The position numbers and the translations under genes were made by a program. From Clostridiales bacterium (lineage in GTDB: Bacteria > Bacillota > Clostridia > Oscillospirales > CAG-272): DNA of 62,991 nt. The stretch is from the NCBI GenBank assembly GCA_012522015.1, contig JAAYLD010000016.1:1-62991 (forward strand), in the 5' to 3' direction. The notes under the pieces are model-generated. The model did no database searches, was not told the DNA's origin, and saw only the letters and a list, made by a program, of their open reading frames with translations. Below are positions 34,389 through 44,459 of this stretch, piece by piece (within the stretch, counting starts at the first letter, position 1; each line of letters starts with the position of its first letter).

Positions 34389-36722
34389 TTAAACTTTCCC
34401 TCCAGAGCAAATGACGGAAATAGATTCGCCGTCAGCAGAGGTGCCAACGTAAACGTTTGTAATGCGCTTTCCTCTAGCGCTTATGATTCCAGACGCGATA
34501 GTATCCTCTATCTCCGTTTGTATATAACGGTGCATATTGCGTGCGCCATACTTAGTAGAAAACGACTTTTTCGCGATTAAGGCAAGCACATTATCCGTAT
34601 ACGTAAGCTTTATATTATTCTCTTTTAGAGCTGTTGCAAGGTCGTTCATCATTATTCTTGCAATAGCGACAAAATCGTTCTCGTCAAGCGGACGGAATGT
34701 TACGACTTCATCGACACGGTTGAGAAATTCCGGACGCAAAAACTCCTTCAGCGCCTTTTCTATCTTTGACTCATTGGAAGCTTCAGCGCTTACAAAGAAT
34801 CCTGCTGCATTCATTGAATAATTAGATCCGGCATTTGTCGTCATAACAATTATTGTATTGGCAAAATCAACTTTTTTGCCATGCGAGTCAGTTATTTCAC
34901 CGTTGTCAAGTATCTGAAGCAATATATTGAGCACATCGGGATGCGCCTTTTCAATCTCATCGAAAAGCACGACCGAATACGGACGCCTACGGATTTTCTC
35001 CGTAAGCTGACCGGCTTCATCATATCCGACATAACCCGGAGGTGAGCCGATAATGCGCGATACTGAATGCTTTTCCATAAACTCAGACATATCGAGCCTT
35101 ATCAGCGTTTCAGGTGAATCGAAAAGATCTGCTGCCAGCGTTTTGACAAGCTCTGTCTTACCAACGCCAGTCAGCCCTGCAAAAATAAACGACACAGGTT
35201 TGCGCTTATACGAAACGCCCGCACGGCTGCGGCGAATAGCGCGCGCAACGGCAGAAACGGCCTTGTCCTGCCCTACAATGCGCTGCTTCAAACGTTCCTC
35301 CAGCTTCTCAAGACGCTCAAATTCATTTTCTTTAATGTTTACTGCTGGTATGCCCGTCCAAATTTCGATGACATCGGCAAGATCCGCTACTGTAAGCTCA
35401 ATATTTTTACATTCAGCTTCAAGACGTGCAAGCTCATCGGTCAGACGCAGCCTCTCGCTTTTAAGCTCCGCGAGCCGCGCATAACGCCATTGAATATCCT
35501 CATCAAGCTTAGGCGGTTCAGCAGATTCGAGTGCGGAGTATTCCTCATCGATTCTTTTAATCGCGTCAAGCGTTACGAGCCGCTTATTTATACATGGAGT
35601 TGAAAGAGCAAGATGCGACGCTGCCTCATCAATTAAATCAATAGCCTTATCCGGCAAATAACGGTCGGTTATATACCGCTCGCTAAGTGTGACAGCGCGT
35701 TCAAGAATGTGGTCTGGCAGCTTTATGCCGTGGTATTCCTCGTAATAATGCTTTATTCCGCGTAAAATATTGATGCTTTCGGCAACAGACGGCTCATTTA
35801 CCATAACCGGCTGGAATCGTCTTTCAAGCGCCGAATCCTTTTCGATATAAAGTCTGTACTCATTGAGCGTTGTCGCGCCAATTACCTGAATTTCACCGCG
35901 CGAAAGTGACGGCTTCAGTATATTAGCGGCATTCATGCTGCCCTCGGCATCGCCCGCTCCGACAATATTGTGGACCTCATCTATAACAAGAATGATGTTG
36001 CCCGCTTCGTTGACCTCGTTGAGAAGTCCCAACACACGAGACTCAAACTGACCGCGGAACTGCGTCCCGGCAACGAGAGCCGTAAGATCAACAAGATGCA
36101 CTTCACGACCCTTTAGCTTGTACGGAACATTTCCCTCTGCTATGCGATCAGCCAAAGCCTCTGCTATTGCTGTTTTACCGACACCGGGCTCGCCAATCAG
36201 ACATGGATTATTCTTTTGCCTGCGGCATAAAATTTGAATAACACGCTGAATTTCACGCTCGCGCCCAACGATTTTATCAAGCTTCCCGGCGGCAGCGTCC
36301 GCCGTCAGGTTCTTTGTGTAAACATCAAGATACTTACGCTTTTGGCCGGATTTTTTAGCTGAATCCTTTTTTTGATGTTCTTTTTCATCGGGATTCGGCT
36401 GTTGCCTGCGCGGGATTGGGAAACCAACGCCCCGGATAAGGCGGGGTATGTCAATCGGAGGTGCCCCAGCGTCTTCATCTTCGTCACCTGCATGCGTTCC
36501 GTCAAGTGACATGCCAGATTTTATAAGCCCCTCCATATCATGCTCAAGCTTTTCAACGTCTTCCTCAGTTATGCCTATTTTTGTTAGTATATCGTCAACT
36601 GGTTTAAGACCAAGCTCTTTTGCACACCTTAAGCAAAGACCCTCATTTTTGGTCTCTCCGCCCTCTATTTTTGTTATAAATAAAACGGCAATCCGTTTAT
36701 GACATCTTGAACACATTTCCAT
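34389..36722 (-). CDS. clpE: ClpE-type ATP-dependent unfoldase (Hsp100)
   Basis: A 777-residue ClpC/ClpE-family AAA+ unfoldase that feeds proteins to ClpP. The N-terminus is a C4 zinc finger (MCSRCHKRIA, GLCLRCAKEL; two CxxC pairs) as in ClpE and McsA, rather than the Clp_N repeat of ClpC. Then come AAA1 (GEPGVGKTAIAEAL, VIDEVHNIVGAG), a middle UVR-like coiled coil (about 400-450), AAA2 (GLTGVGKTELV, LFDEIEKAHPDV) and the C-terminal D2 small domain. No ctsR or mcsB lies next to it, so regulation cannot be read here. Confidence 0.93.
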   Translation of the reverse strand: MEMCSRCHKRIAVLFITKIEGGETKNEGLCLRCAKELGLKPVDDILTKIGITEEDVEKLEHDMEGLIKSGMSLDGTHAGDEDEDAGAPPIDIPRLIRGVGFPIPRRQQPNPDEKEHQKKDSAKKSGQKRKYLDVYTKNLTADAAAGKLDKIVGREREIQRVIQILCRRQKNNPCLIGEPGVGKTAIAEALADRIAEGNVPYKLKGREVHLVDLTALVAGTQFRGQFESRVLGLLNEVNEAGNIILVIDEVHNIVGAGDAEGSMNAANILKPSLSRGEIQVIGATTLNEYRLYIEKDSALERRFQPVMVNEPSVAESINILRGIKHYYEEYHGIKLPDHILERAVTLSERYITDRYLPDKAIDLIDEAASHLALSTPCINKRLVTLDAIKRIDEEYSALESAEPPKLDEDIQWRYARLAELKSERLRLTDELARLEAECKNIELTVADLADVIEIWTGIPAVNIKENEFERLEKLEERLKQRIVGQDKAVSAVARAIRRSRAGVSYKRKPVSFIFAGLTGVGKTELVKTLAADLFDSPETLIRLDMSEFMEKHSVSRIIGSPPGYVGYDEAGQLTEKIRRRPYSVVLFDEIEKAHPDVLNILLQILDNGEITDSHGKKVDFANTIIVMTTNAGSNYSMNAAGFFVSAEASNESKIEKALKEFLRPEFLNRVDEVVTFRPLDENDFVAIARIMMNDLATALKENNIKLTYTDNVLALIAKKSFSTKYGARNMHRYIQTEIEDTIASGIISARGKRITNVYVGTSADGESISVICSGGKV

Positions 36723-36799
36723 AATTTATGTGTGTGTCTCCTTTGTTTTCACCTACCCGGTATATAACCGGAAGCTATAGGCTCTAAAATATTAGATCA

Positions 36800-37531
36800 T
36801 CAGGCCTTCGGCCAAAGCAAAGCATAAAGCTTTTTTGGACTAAGACTTGCTAATAACTTAACTAAATTCGTATTTTCTACGACTTCGCTGCCGAATACCG
36901 TCGGCTTTATCGGTTCCATTGCCTTCATTAGCGCTGCAAGAGCCGTGCTTATTGCAACCGAAAGCACAAGGGCGCAAAGGATACCAAAAACAAGGCCTGC
37001 CGTGCGGTTGAGAGTGCGCAGCACCGGAAGTTCAAACACAGCGCTGAGCACAATGGTAATAATTTTAAGAATTATTAACGCTGCTACAAAGATTATAAAG
37101 TATGAAACAACATTCGACATTGCCGACGCAGACGGAGCCGCTATTGCTTTTGATATTTCCGTCACAGTTTCCGATGTTGCAGCCTCAGCAGATGAAAAAC
37201 GCTCCGCTATTGAGTCCTTTGAAACACCAAAACGCTCAAGAAGAGAGGTCAGGGCTTCTGGCGACTCTGAAAAAAGCTCATCTGTCGATATTGCTTCCCC
37301 GCCCCGCATATAAAGAGACATTAGTGTTTCTTTTATCTCACCTGAAATCGCCGGTAAAAACACCTTATTATAAAATACAGACGAAAGTGACGGTGTGAAG
37401 TACACTGCAGCGGCAAATGCGGCAACACTTGACAGCAGCCCCATTATGCTGCGGACAAAGCCAAGTCTGTAACCCCGTATAATGAAAATGACAATAACGG
37501 TAAGTACAATTATGTCAAGAAAAACGCTCAT
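36800..37531 (-). CDS. CvpA-family membrane protein
   Basis: A 243-residue protein. Four hydrophobic helices and the family opening FLDIIVLTVIVIFIIRGYRLG, with NRTAGLVFGILCAL near the end, place it in the CvpA (colicin V production) family. A central polar insert (about 75-135) is Ser/Ala-rich. Members are inner-membrane proteins of unclear mechanism, often tied to envelope or DNA-repair phenotypes. It follows the propeller-like gene by 117 bases on the same strand. Confidence 0.85.
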   Translation of the reverse strand: MSVFLDIIVLTVIVIFIIRGYRLGFVRSIMGLLSSVAAFAAAVYFTPSLSSVFYNKVFLPAISGEIKETLMSLYMRGGEAISTDELFSESPEALTSLLERFGVSKDSIAERFSSAEAATSETVTEISKAIAAPSASAMSNVVSYFIIFVAALIILKIITIVLSAVFELPVLRTLNRTAGLVFGILCALVLSVAISTALAALMKAMEPIKPTVFGSEVVENTNLVKLLASLSPKKLYALLWPKA

Positions 37532-37648
37532 TCTTCACATGTCCTTTCCTCAACACACAGTCAAAATACCTACGGCAAAAGCAAGCGTGCCTCCACACAC
37601 TGCAGCATACTGCTGCGCGTAAGCAAGTACTATGCAATCAAAAATCTA

Positions 37649-39001
37649 TTAGCTGTTTTGGGATTTAAAATCAAGAAATACAGCACGCGATGAATACGCG
37701 AGAAGGACTGTTCCTTCTCCTGCCGGCAGAATTTTTTTCGCCTGCATTGATATGGGAACTGACGTTTCAGTGTTGTTTTCAATATCAATCATAATGGCTT
37801 GACCTTGTGTCAAAACATAAGCAAATCCGTAATCTGATACTGCTATGTCCGTTATCCTTTCCTCAATCATACCTTCGTAAAGCTGCTTCCCGTCAGATGA
37901 AAATATTACAATCTGATTCACACTGCCTACGATGTTTTTCGGAATAATCACAATGTAATAAATATCTGAGACGGAGTATTTAAAAGGTACTTTACTAAAT
38001 TCGTATGATGAAACAGCGTTCCCATCTATGTCATACCAATATATCCCCGATAATGTCAAGAGGGCAAAGCCCCCTTCCATATAATCGACGGAAACGGGGA
38101 AGGTGCCCGTCAGTTCAACACGTGATATTTCGCTATCAAGCCCAGGCTGATAAAACGTAAGATCGGTTAAAAAATCCCCATCTTTAGCGTCCATAGCGGC
38201 GATGGCTATTCGTTTTCCGTCATCGGAGACAGCAACGCCTGTAACATAGCGGCTTTTACTATAACGCGCGCTTAAGTCAAAATCATTATCGTAGTACAAA
38301 ACAACGGAGTTATATTCACGGGAGCTGGTAACAATGGCAAATGCACCTGAGTCCGACATCGCAGCACTCGTAATATTGTAATCAAGCTCCTCTGAATACA
38401 GCCTTGAAAAGGAATTGTAAACACTGAAGCGAGTGCCGGATATATCAAAGACCAGCATATATTTCTCGCCTGCTTTAACGACAGGCGATTCAAGTGTCAT
38501 GGAATCTTTCAGCCCCTCGCCACCGGACGCTCCATAAAGTGTAAGGCCACTGCCGGTTACATAGACAAGCTCGCCCCGAAACATTGAAAAATCTTGTGTT
38601 GGGTCGGCGTTGTAGGTGATGTTCATAAATTTAGCGCCATCACCCTGTGACCTTATATTTATATCACGAAATAGATATTTTATATTGTCGGCAGTTATGT
38701 CATCAGAATAAGCCGTTGTCATAAAAACAATGAAAATAACCGTTATTATTATAGTAAGCGTCTGGGCGAGCCGGAATCTGCGTGCTAACCGCAGGTAATA
38801 ATAGTTGACATTTGAATCCGGTGCATTGTCCGGAATATCAACTCCAACATTAACTACAGACTCCTCCGGGAGGGCAGATGTTCCTGCATGTACCAGCTGC
38901 CGCGCCTTTTTTTGTGTGGCGCGCGAGCGTTCCGACTTGTCAGACGCGTTATTTCGCTTTTTTTCGCGTCTTCCGCTCAAAAACGCCACCCCCGTCCCCA
39001 A
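37649..39001 (-). CDS. Membrane-anchored beta-propeller-like protein (DUF5711-like)
   Basis: A 450-residue protein. The first 70 residues are basic and polar, one transmembrane helix lies at about 77-97, and about 330 residues of repeated beta-strand blocks follow, each about 40-45 residues with a hydrophobic-Asp-Gly pattern (VSDDGKRIAIAAM, AMSDSGAFAIVTSS). This is the look of an extracytoplasmic propeller. I recall such proteins as DUF5711 in Clostridia but cannot confirm it. No catalytic residues are evident. It is upstream of cvpA on the same strand. Confidence 0.7.
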   Translation of the reverse strand: MGTGVAFLSGRREKKRNNASDKSERSRATQKKARQLVHAGTSALPEESVVNVGVDIPDNAPDSNVNYYYLRLARRFRLAQTLTIIITVIFIVFMTTAYSDDITADNIKYLFRDINIRSQGDGAKFMNITYNADPTQDFSMFRGELVYVTGSGLTLYGASGGEGLKDSMTLESPVVKAGEKYMLVFDISGTRFSVYNSFSRLYSEELDYNITSAAMSDSGAFAIVTSSREYNSVVLYYDNDFDLSARYSKSRYVTGVAVSDDGKRIAIAAMDAKDGDFLTDLTFYQPGLDSEISRVELTGTFPVSVDYMEGGFALLTLSGIYWYDIDGNAVSSYEFSKVPFKYSVSDIYYIVIIPKNIVGSVNQIVIFSSDGKQLYEGMIEERITDIAVSDYGFAYVLTQGQAIMIDIENNTETSVPISMQAKKILPAGEGTVLLAYSSRAVFLDFKSQNS

Positions 39002-39092
39002 CCGAATTAAATGATACTGTAATTATACACTCGAATTATATCGCAAGTATGAAGCTATTAGCGCTGAAACTGCGACACATACGGATTTTACT

Positions 39093-39878
39093 TTATGCGT
39101 AAAATACATCTTTAAGATAAAGACCGTATGGCGGCAGCGTATCACCGGCTTGTCTTCTGTCGCGCGATTCAATGACCTTTTTCACACCATAAGCATCTAT
39201 CTTCCCGCGCGCTGCCGCAAGAGCAGTACCTGCCATTATGCGAACCATGTTATAAAGGAAACCATCTGCCGTTACGCTGAAGATTACCAAATCCCCCTCG
39301 CGGCTGACATTGCATTCGGTCACTTCGCGCACAGCATCAACAATACTCGAGCCGCTTGCCATGAAAGCGCGAAAGTCATGCTGCCCTATCATAGCGGCTG
39401 CAGCTTCGCTCATACGGCGCAAAGCATCATCGTCCATCGGCTGTATGTGATATGCTCTTCCACGGTAAAACGGATTTCGCTCGGCGCTGTCGTAAAATAC
39501 ATACTCATATGTCTTACGCTTTGCCGAATAACGTGGATGAAACGAATCGAGAACGGCGCTTGCACTTATCACGGCAATATCATCCGGCAGGTGCACATTT
39601 ATCGCCCTTGGCACACGCTCAAGAGGTATTATCTCAACTATCCCGCGTGTGTCACCTGCGCGGTTAGGTGAACGCGAATAATCCGGCTCCGCTGTGAGGA
39701 AGTAGCGGCGCGCATGGACGCCGCTATCAGTCCGGCTGCACCCCGTTACAAGGCAATCAAAACCGTATGTGTCGAAAAGTGCCCGGTTGATTGTGCGCTG
39801 AATGGTCGGGCCGTTGGTCTGCGACTGCCAGCCGCAATACGCCCCGCCGTCAAATGCTATTGTCAGAAGAAGTTTCAT
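39093..39878 (-). CDS. truA: tRNA pseudouridine38-40 synthase TruA
   Basis: A 261-residue enzyme that isomerises U38-U40 of the tRNA anticodon arm. GCSRTDSGVHARRYF contains the catalytic Asp, and the two-lobed fold is complete with PFYRGRAYH and NMVRIMAGTALAAARGKID. The ATG at 39878 has GGAG 9 bases upstream; the frame extends 5 codons to a TTG that overlaps that site. It follows the ecfT gene with a hairpin between. Confidence 0.95.
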   Translation of the reverse strand: MKLLLTIAFDGGAYCGWQSQTNGPTIQRTINRALFDTYGFDCLVTGCSRTDSGVHARRYFLTAEPDYSRSPNRAGDTRGIVEIIPLERVPRAINVHLPDDIAVISASAVLDSFHPRYSAKRKTYEYVFYDSAERNPFYRGRAYHIQPMDDDALRRMSEAAAAMIGQHDFRAFMASGSSIVDAVREVTECNVSREGDLVIFSVTADGFLYNMVRIMAGTALAAARGKIDAYGVKKVIESRDRRQAGDTLPPYGLYLKDVFYA

Positions 39879-39916
39879 CCATTCACGCTCCAATACTTCC
39901 GCGCCAAAAAGCTAAT

Positions 39917-39964
39917 ATGCGCGGCTAATATGCTTGCAGCTTATAAGCTGCGGCATATTAGCTG
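39917..39964. terminator. Hairpin between ecfT and truA
   Basis: GCGGCTAATATGCTTGCAGC and GCTGCGGCATATTAGC pair almost perfectly around TTATAA, a stem of about 18 bp with one bulge. It probably ends or attenuates transcription of the ecf genes on the minus strand, but no strong T-run follows. Confidence 0.55.
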
Positions 39965-39981
39965 CTTTGCTTCCTTCCTTT

Positions 39982-40806
39982 TCATCTAATCAACGTATAA
40001 ACCGGTATATATATGTTGATAAGTGCCGCTGCTACGCACAAAAGGACGCAAAAAGCCATGATGGCAAAGTCAGGTGCCCGTAGGTGAAGCACATTCATGC
40101 GTGTCCGCCCATCGCCGCCGTGATAGCACCGGCATTCCATTGCAATAGCAAGTTCATCTGCCCGCCGGAATGCAGCAATGAAAAGCGGGATTAGAATCGG
40201 AAGAAGCGCCTTCGCACGTGAGAATAAGCTACCAGTGCCAAAATCGGCGCCGCGCGCCTTCTGCGCATTCATAATTTTATCCGTTTCCTCAACAAGCGTC
40301 GGTATAAAGCGCAGTGCTATCGTCATCATCATCGAAAACTCGTGAACAGGAAAGCGCAGCTTCCCAAGCGGTGCTAAAAGCTGCTCAAGCCCGTCTGTCA
40401 GCGCGATCGGCGTCGTTGTGTACGTGAGAAATACTCCGCTGCCCGCGATTAGAAGCGTGATGCGGAAAATCATCACTATCGTGTTGATGATGCCTTTAGA
40501 ATAAATTTTTATAAAATAAAACTGAAAAACAAGCTCGCCGCTCGTCGTTAGAAAAAGGTTTATAAATGCTGTGAATATTATAATAAAAAGCAGCGACTTC
40601 ATACCGCGCAGAATAATGCGCAGGGGGATTTCGGACAGCGCTATCGATACAACCGTTGCCGCAATAATAACGGCAAAAGCAAGCGCCGATTTGCACATAA
40701 AGACTGCCGCTATATAAAGGATGGAACAAATAATCTTCGCCCGCGGGTCTGCGAGATGAAGCACCGAATCACCCGGATAATATTGACCAAGTGTGATGTC
40801 ACGCAT
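39982..40806 (-). CDS. ecfT: ECF transporter transmembrane subunit EcfT
   Basis: A 274-residue integral protein with about six helices and the two family loops QKARGADFGTGS and ECRCYHGGDGRTR, which couple it to the two ATPases. It belongs to the group II energy-coupling factor module, which serves several vitamin-binding S components encoded elsewhere. It overlaps ecfA2 by 8 bases. No S component is encoded in this window. Confidence 0.95.
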   Translation of the reverse strand: MRDITLGQYYPGDSVLHLADPRAKIICSILYIAAVFMCKSALAFAVIIAATVVSIALSEIPLRIILRGMKSLLFIIIFTAFINLFLTTSGELVFQFYFIKIYSKGIINTIVMIFRITLLIAGSGVFLTYTTTPIALTDGLEQLLAPLGKLRFPVHEFSMMMTIALRFIPTLVEETDKIMNAQKARGADFGTGSLFSRAKALLPILIPLFIAAFRRADELAIAMECRCYHGGDGRTRMNVLHLRAPDFAIMAFCVLLCVAAALINIYIPVYTLIR

Positions 40807-41671
40807 TGCTAACGCCTCCCTTCCCCGTCAAAATAGCGGCTATGTTGGCGACAGCTCCGCTGACTGTGTATATATCATCGTCCATCGGCACGCCAAGGCG
40901 GCGAAGCTCCGCGGCGACGCGTGTTATCATAGGCACGCCAAGGCCGACTTTAGTAAGCATCTCCCAATGTCTGAACACATCGCGAGTTTCACCGGACATA
41001 TAAAACTGTCCGCGCGAAAGCACAACAATATTATCGCAGTATTCGGCTATGTCCTCCATGCTGTGTGAGACAAGTATAACGGTTGCTTTGTTCTCTTGCC
41101 CGTACCTGCGTATTCCGTCAAGGACGGATCTACGCCCGGCGGGGTCAAGTCCTGCGGCAGGCTCGTCGAGGACGAGTACCTCCGGGCGCATTGCCATAAC
41201 GCCGGCTATGGCTGCGCGCCTTTTTTGACCACCGGAAAGCTCAAACGGCGATTTATCAAGCAAGCTTTCGTCAAGTCCTGCAAAACGAGCAGCTTCAATT
41301 ACGCGTTCTTTAATTTCAGCAGCTGAAAGACCCATATTCCGCGGCCCAAAGGCTATGTCGGCACGCACAGTCTCATCAAAAAGCTGGTATTCCGGATATT
41401 GCATAACAAGGCCGACGCGGAAACGAACGGAACGTATATTTTTAGGCTCCGCCCATATGTCTTTGTTGCCAAGATATATTTTACCGGACGTCGGCTTTAG
41501 CAAGCCGTTCAGGAGCTGCACAAGCGTTGATTTGCCGCTGCCTGTGTGCCCTATTATGCCTGACATTTTGCCGTCTTCAAACTCAAGGCTTATGTTGTCA
41601 AGAGCTTTTTTCTCATATGGCGTCCCGGCACTGTAGACATACGAAACGCCCTCAAGTCTCATCCCGCTCAT
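40799..41671 (-). CDS. ecfA2: ECF transporter ATPase EcfA2
   Basis: A 290-residue ABC ATPase. Walker A is GHTGSGKSTLV, Q-loop VMQYPEYQLF, signature LSGGQKRRAAIAGV, Walker B VLVLDEPAAGLD and switch His VSHSMEDI. The C-terminal helical region is the ECF-type extension. It is placed between ecfA1 and ecfT, overlapping both. Confidence 0.95.
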   Translation of the reverse strand: MSGMRLEGVSYVYSAGTPYEKKALDNISLEFEDGKMSGIIGHTGSGKSTLVQLLNGLLKPTSGKIYLGNKDIWAEPKNIRSVRFRVGLVMQYPEYQLFDETVRADIAFGPRNMGLSAAEIKERVIEAARFAGLDESLLDKSPFELSGGQKRRAAIAGVMAMRPEVLVLDEPAAGLDPAGRRSVLDGIRRYGQENKATVILVSHSMEDIAEYCDNIVVLSRGQFYMSGETRDVFRHWEMLTKVGLGVPMITRVAAELRRLGVPMDDDIYTVSGAVANIAAILTGKGGVSNA

Positions 41672-42567
41672 GCTCGTACCTTCCCTGCGGCAAAAAGAGC
41701 GGCGGCAACTGCCTCAGCACACTCCCGTACTTTAAAAACACCACGCGGAAGCGTAAGCCCAAGCGATGAAAGCTCATACATGAATGCCGACGTCTCCGGA
41801 ACATCAAGCTTAATGGCGCGCATGCGCTCAACCTGAGAGAAAATTTCCTGTGGTGCTCCGTCTGCATAAACACGACCGTCATTTAATATAACAATGCGAT
41901 CTGCCATAGCGGCTTCCATCATATCATGTGTTATGAGTATGATAGTGATGTTGCGCTCTTTATTGAGTTTCTTTATTATTTCCATTACTTCCGCGCGTCC
42001 GTACGGGTCAAGCATTGCAGTTGATTCATCAAAAATAATGCACTCCGGCAACATAGCAAGTATTCCTGCAATGGCAACGCGCTGCTTCTGCCCACCGGAG
42101 AGGCGATGCGGCGCATGACGCGCGTATTCCGTCATTCCGACGGCCGCAAGCGCCCCGTCAACACGTCTGCGAATCTCCTCTGGCGGAATACCGAGGTTTT
42201 CAGGGCCAAAGGCAACATCTTCCTCTACAATCGTTGCGACAATCTGGTTGTCGGGGTTTTGATGAACCATTCCAACCCTGCGTCTGACGGCGTACATAAT
42301 ATCCTCATCTATATCGCCAGGCCCGCTGACGCGCTCGCCGTCAAAGAAAATTTCACCCTTCTCGGGCGTTAATATCATGTTCAAAAGTTTCGCAAGAGTC
42401 GATTTACCTGAGCCATTATGCCCAACCACAGCCACAAAGGAACCGCGTTCAACAGAAAGTGTAACTTCATCAAGTGCAGATATGCGGCGGCTGTCTATAT
42501 TCTCATATGAAAATGATACGTTTTTTATTTCGATGATTGGTTTTTTTGCGCTCACTTGACTCTCCAA
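41668..42567 (-). CDS. ecfA1: ECF transporter ATPase EcfA1
   Basis: A 299-residue ABC ATPase. Walker A is GHNGSGKSTLAKL, Q-loop VHQNPDNQIV, signature LSGGQKQRVAIAGIL, Walker B CIIFDESTAMLD and switch His ITHDMMEA. Note Ser where many ATPases have Pro after the Walker B Glu, as is normal in EcfA1. It is the first gene of ecfA1-A2-T and overlaps ecfA2 by 4 bases. Confidence 0.95.
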   Translation of the reverse strand: MESQVSAKKPIIEIKNVSFSYENIDSRRISALDEVTLSVERGSFVAVVGHNGSGKSTLAKLLNMILTPEKGEIFFDGERVSGPGDIDEDIMYAVRRRVGMVHQNPDNQIVATIVEEDVAFGPENLGIPPEEIRRRVDGALAAVGMTEYARHAPHRLSGGQKQRVAIAGILAMLPECIIFDESTAMLDPYGRAEVMEIIKKLNKERNITIILITHDMMEAAMADRIVILNDGRVYADGAPQEIFSQVERMRAIKLDVPETSAFMYELSSLGLTLPRGVFKVRECAEAVAAALFAAGKVRA

Positions 42568-42647
42568 AAATTAAAATTGAAATTGCTTTTTATTCTTTTT
42601 GTTTTGTTAAACGCCTTTGTATGCCGCACATCTGCCCGGGACTAACG

Positions 42648-43514
42648 TCAACCGTCAGCTATCCACCATGCAGATGCGCCGCACGGGAGCACGCCTCCGC
42701 TTGATGTAACCGGAAGGCCAAGCTCGCCAGATTCAAGCACACCGCCGAGCTGCGAGTAAAGCTCGAGGCGCAGTATATATTCCATCGTGAGGGGAGACAG
42801 CCCCGTCGTATACGAATTAATGAGAAAGAAAAGCGGCGTATCCGATAGGAGTTTTGCCGTCAGCGATACAAACTTGTGTATATTTTCTTCAAGCTTCCAT
42901 ACTTCCCCGGACGGGCCGCGTCCATATGACGGCGGATCCATTATAATAGCGTCATAGCGGTTTCCGCGCCGCAGCTCACGCTCGGCAAATTTCTGACAGT
43001 CATCGACTATATACCTTATGTGAGCATCGGCAAGGCCGGAGAGAGCAGCATTTTCGCGTGCAGTCATTGTCATGCCGCGAGATGCGTCTACATGACAGAC
43101 AGAAGCGCCCGCCGAAGCGCACGCTATTGTCGCGCCGCCCGTGTAAGCGAAAAGGTTGAGCACCTTAATCGGCCTTCCGGCGCTCTGTATAAGCGACGAC
43201 ATCCTGTCCCAGTTTACGGCCTGCTCCGGGAAAAGCCCCGTATGCTTAAAACCCATTGGCCGCACGTAAAATCGCATCTTCCCATATGATATGCACCACT
43301 TTTCCGGAAGACGCTCGCCCGTTTGCCAAGAACCTCCGCCACCCACACGGGTATAAACACCGTCAGGGTGTGACCATTCCTTCACATGCCGTCCACAGTC
43401 CCATATAATCTGCGGGTCGGGCCTTATAAGCATATATTTCCCCCAGCGTTCAAGGCGTTCCCCGCCCTGACAGTCAAGGAGTTCGTAATCTTTCCATTTA
43501 TCAGATAGCCACAT
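42648..43514 (-). CDS. RlmI-like SAM-dependent methyltransferase
   Basis: A 288-residue class I methyltransferase. VLNLFAYTGGATIAC is motif I (SAM binding), CHVDASRGMTMTAREN is motif II, and IIMDPPSYGRG is the motif IV catalytic loop typical of rRNA cytosine-5 and related RNA methyltransferases. The N-terminal about 100 residues are an RlmI-like extension without an obvious PUA fold. The substrate is likely an RNA base; the exact one is not visible. It lies 99 bases downstream of ruvC on the same strand. Confidence 0.85.
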   Translation of the reverse strand: MWLSDKWKDYELLDCQGGERLERWGKYMLIRPDPQIIWDCGRHVKEWSHPDGVYTRVGGGGSWQTGERLPEKWCISYGKMRFYVRPMGFKHTGLFPEQAVNWDRMSSLIQSAGRPIKVLNLFAYTGGATIACASAGASVCHVDASRGMTMTARENAALSGLADAHIRYIVDDCQKFAERELRRGNRYDAIIMDPPSYGRGPSGEVWKLEENIHKFVSLTAKLLSDTPLFFLINSYTTGLSPLTMEYILRLELYSQLGGVLESGELGLPVTSSGGVLPCGASAWWIADG

Positions 43515-43613
43515 CAGACATTGCCGCTTTCATTTAAAGTAACGTGCTATAAATTATACATAAAACACGTATTTATTTGAATTATTTCCTTCTTTTGTGA
43601 CATGTGATATGAT

Positions 43614-44111
43614 TTAATTATTGTAATACTTCGCCAGAAGTGACGATGAGCTGTAAGCATGGCATATAGCCACAGCAAGCGCATCGGCCGTATCGTCCGG
43701 TTTTGGCGGCGATGGCAAATTCAACAGCGACGTCACCATCGTTATCACTTGCTTTTTATCGGCGCGCCCGTAACCAGCAACAGACTGCTTCACCTGCAGC
43801 GGCGTGTATTCTGATACTTTTAGCCCGCGTCGCTTTGCCGTTAAAATTATAACGCCGCGTGCCTCGGCGACATATATACCCGTTTTCTTATTCGTGTTCC
43901 AGAAAAGTTCCTCACACGCAAGCTCTGTTGGCTTGTATTCTCCAATTATATTGTCAAATGCCAGATGAAGAGATAAAAGCCTATCCTCCATCGGCATATC
44001 AGCCGGTGTCCTTGCCGCACCAAATCCAAGCGGACGGCATATGCCATTTTTGTATTCGAGGATGCCCCAACCGGCAATAGCAATGCCGGGATCAGCTCCT
44101 AATATTATCAA
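43614..44111 (-). CDS. ruvC: Holliday junction resolvase RuvC
   Basis: A 165-residue endonuclease that cuts Holliday junctions symmetrically. Catalytic acidic residues are visible in ILGADPGIAIAGWGI (Asp), LACEELFW (Glu) and PKPDDTADALAVAICH (two Asp). It is separated from ruvAB, which lie on the opposite strand about 4 kb away, rather than in the usual ruvCAB string. Confidence 0.95.
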   Translation of the reverse strand: MIILGADPGIAIAGWGILEYKNGICRPLGFGAARTPADMPMEDRLLSLHLAFDNIIGEYKPTELACEELFWNTNKKTGIYVAEARGVIILTAKRRGLKVSEYTPLQVKQSVAGYGRADKKQVITMVTSLLNLPSPPKPDDTADALAVAICHAYSSSSLLAKYYNN

Positions 44112-44356
44112 CCGGACGGCCTCCTCCCGATGGTATAAAGACAGTAATTCATCATATTATATCATGGCATAATATTAAAGTCAAAGATAGAACTCTTATT
44201 TAACCGCCACTGTGGTAAAATCGGCAAACGGAACAAAAGATGACGCAATCGCTCTTTATGTTTCGTTGTTTTGTAAATTAAATACATTTTCTTTTATAAA
44301 ATCTTCATAAAAAACCACCGCTGTTTCATATAATTGTAAAATTACTTATGCTAATA

Positions 44357-44386
44357 TTTACATAAAAAACGCAAACGTGCTATAAT
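44357..44386 (+). promoter_or_regulatory. Sigma-A promoter for the DUF951 gene
   Basis: TTTACA (44357-44362) and TATAAT (44381-44386) are spaced by 18 bases and lie about 75 bases before the DUF951 start. The remainder of 44112-44459 is A+T-rich and holds no gene; it separates the divergent ruvC and DUF951 transcripts. Confidence 0.6.
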
Positions 44387-44459
44387 AAACATAAATATGC
44401 CCGTGGTTATTTTGCATTAAATATTTATTCATTATGATATGGAGGATGAGTCAGGGAAC

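Noticed and set aside
40799-42567. ECF transporter genes as part of the polyamine operon
   Set aside because: They are more than 17 kb away, with a different operon layout and no S component; they form the general group II ECF module.
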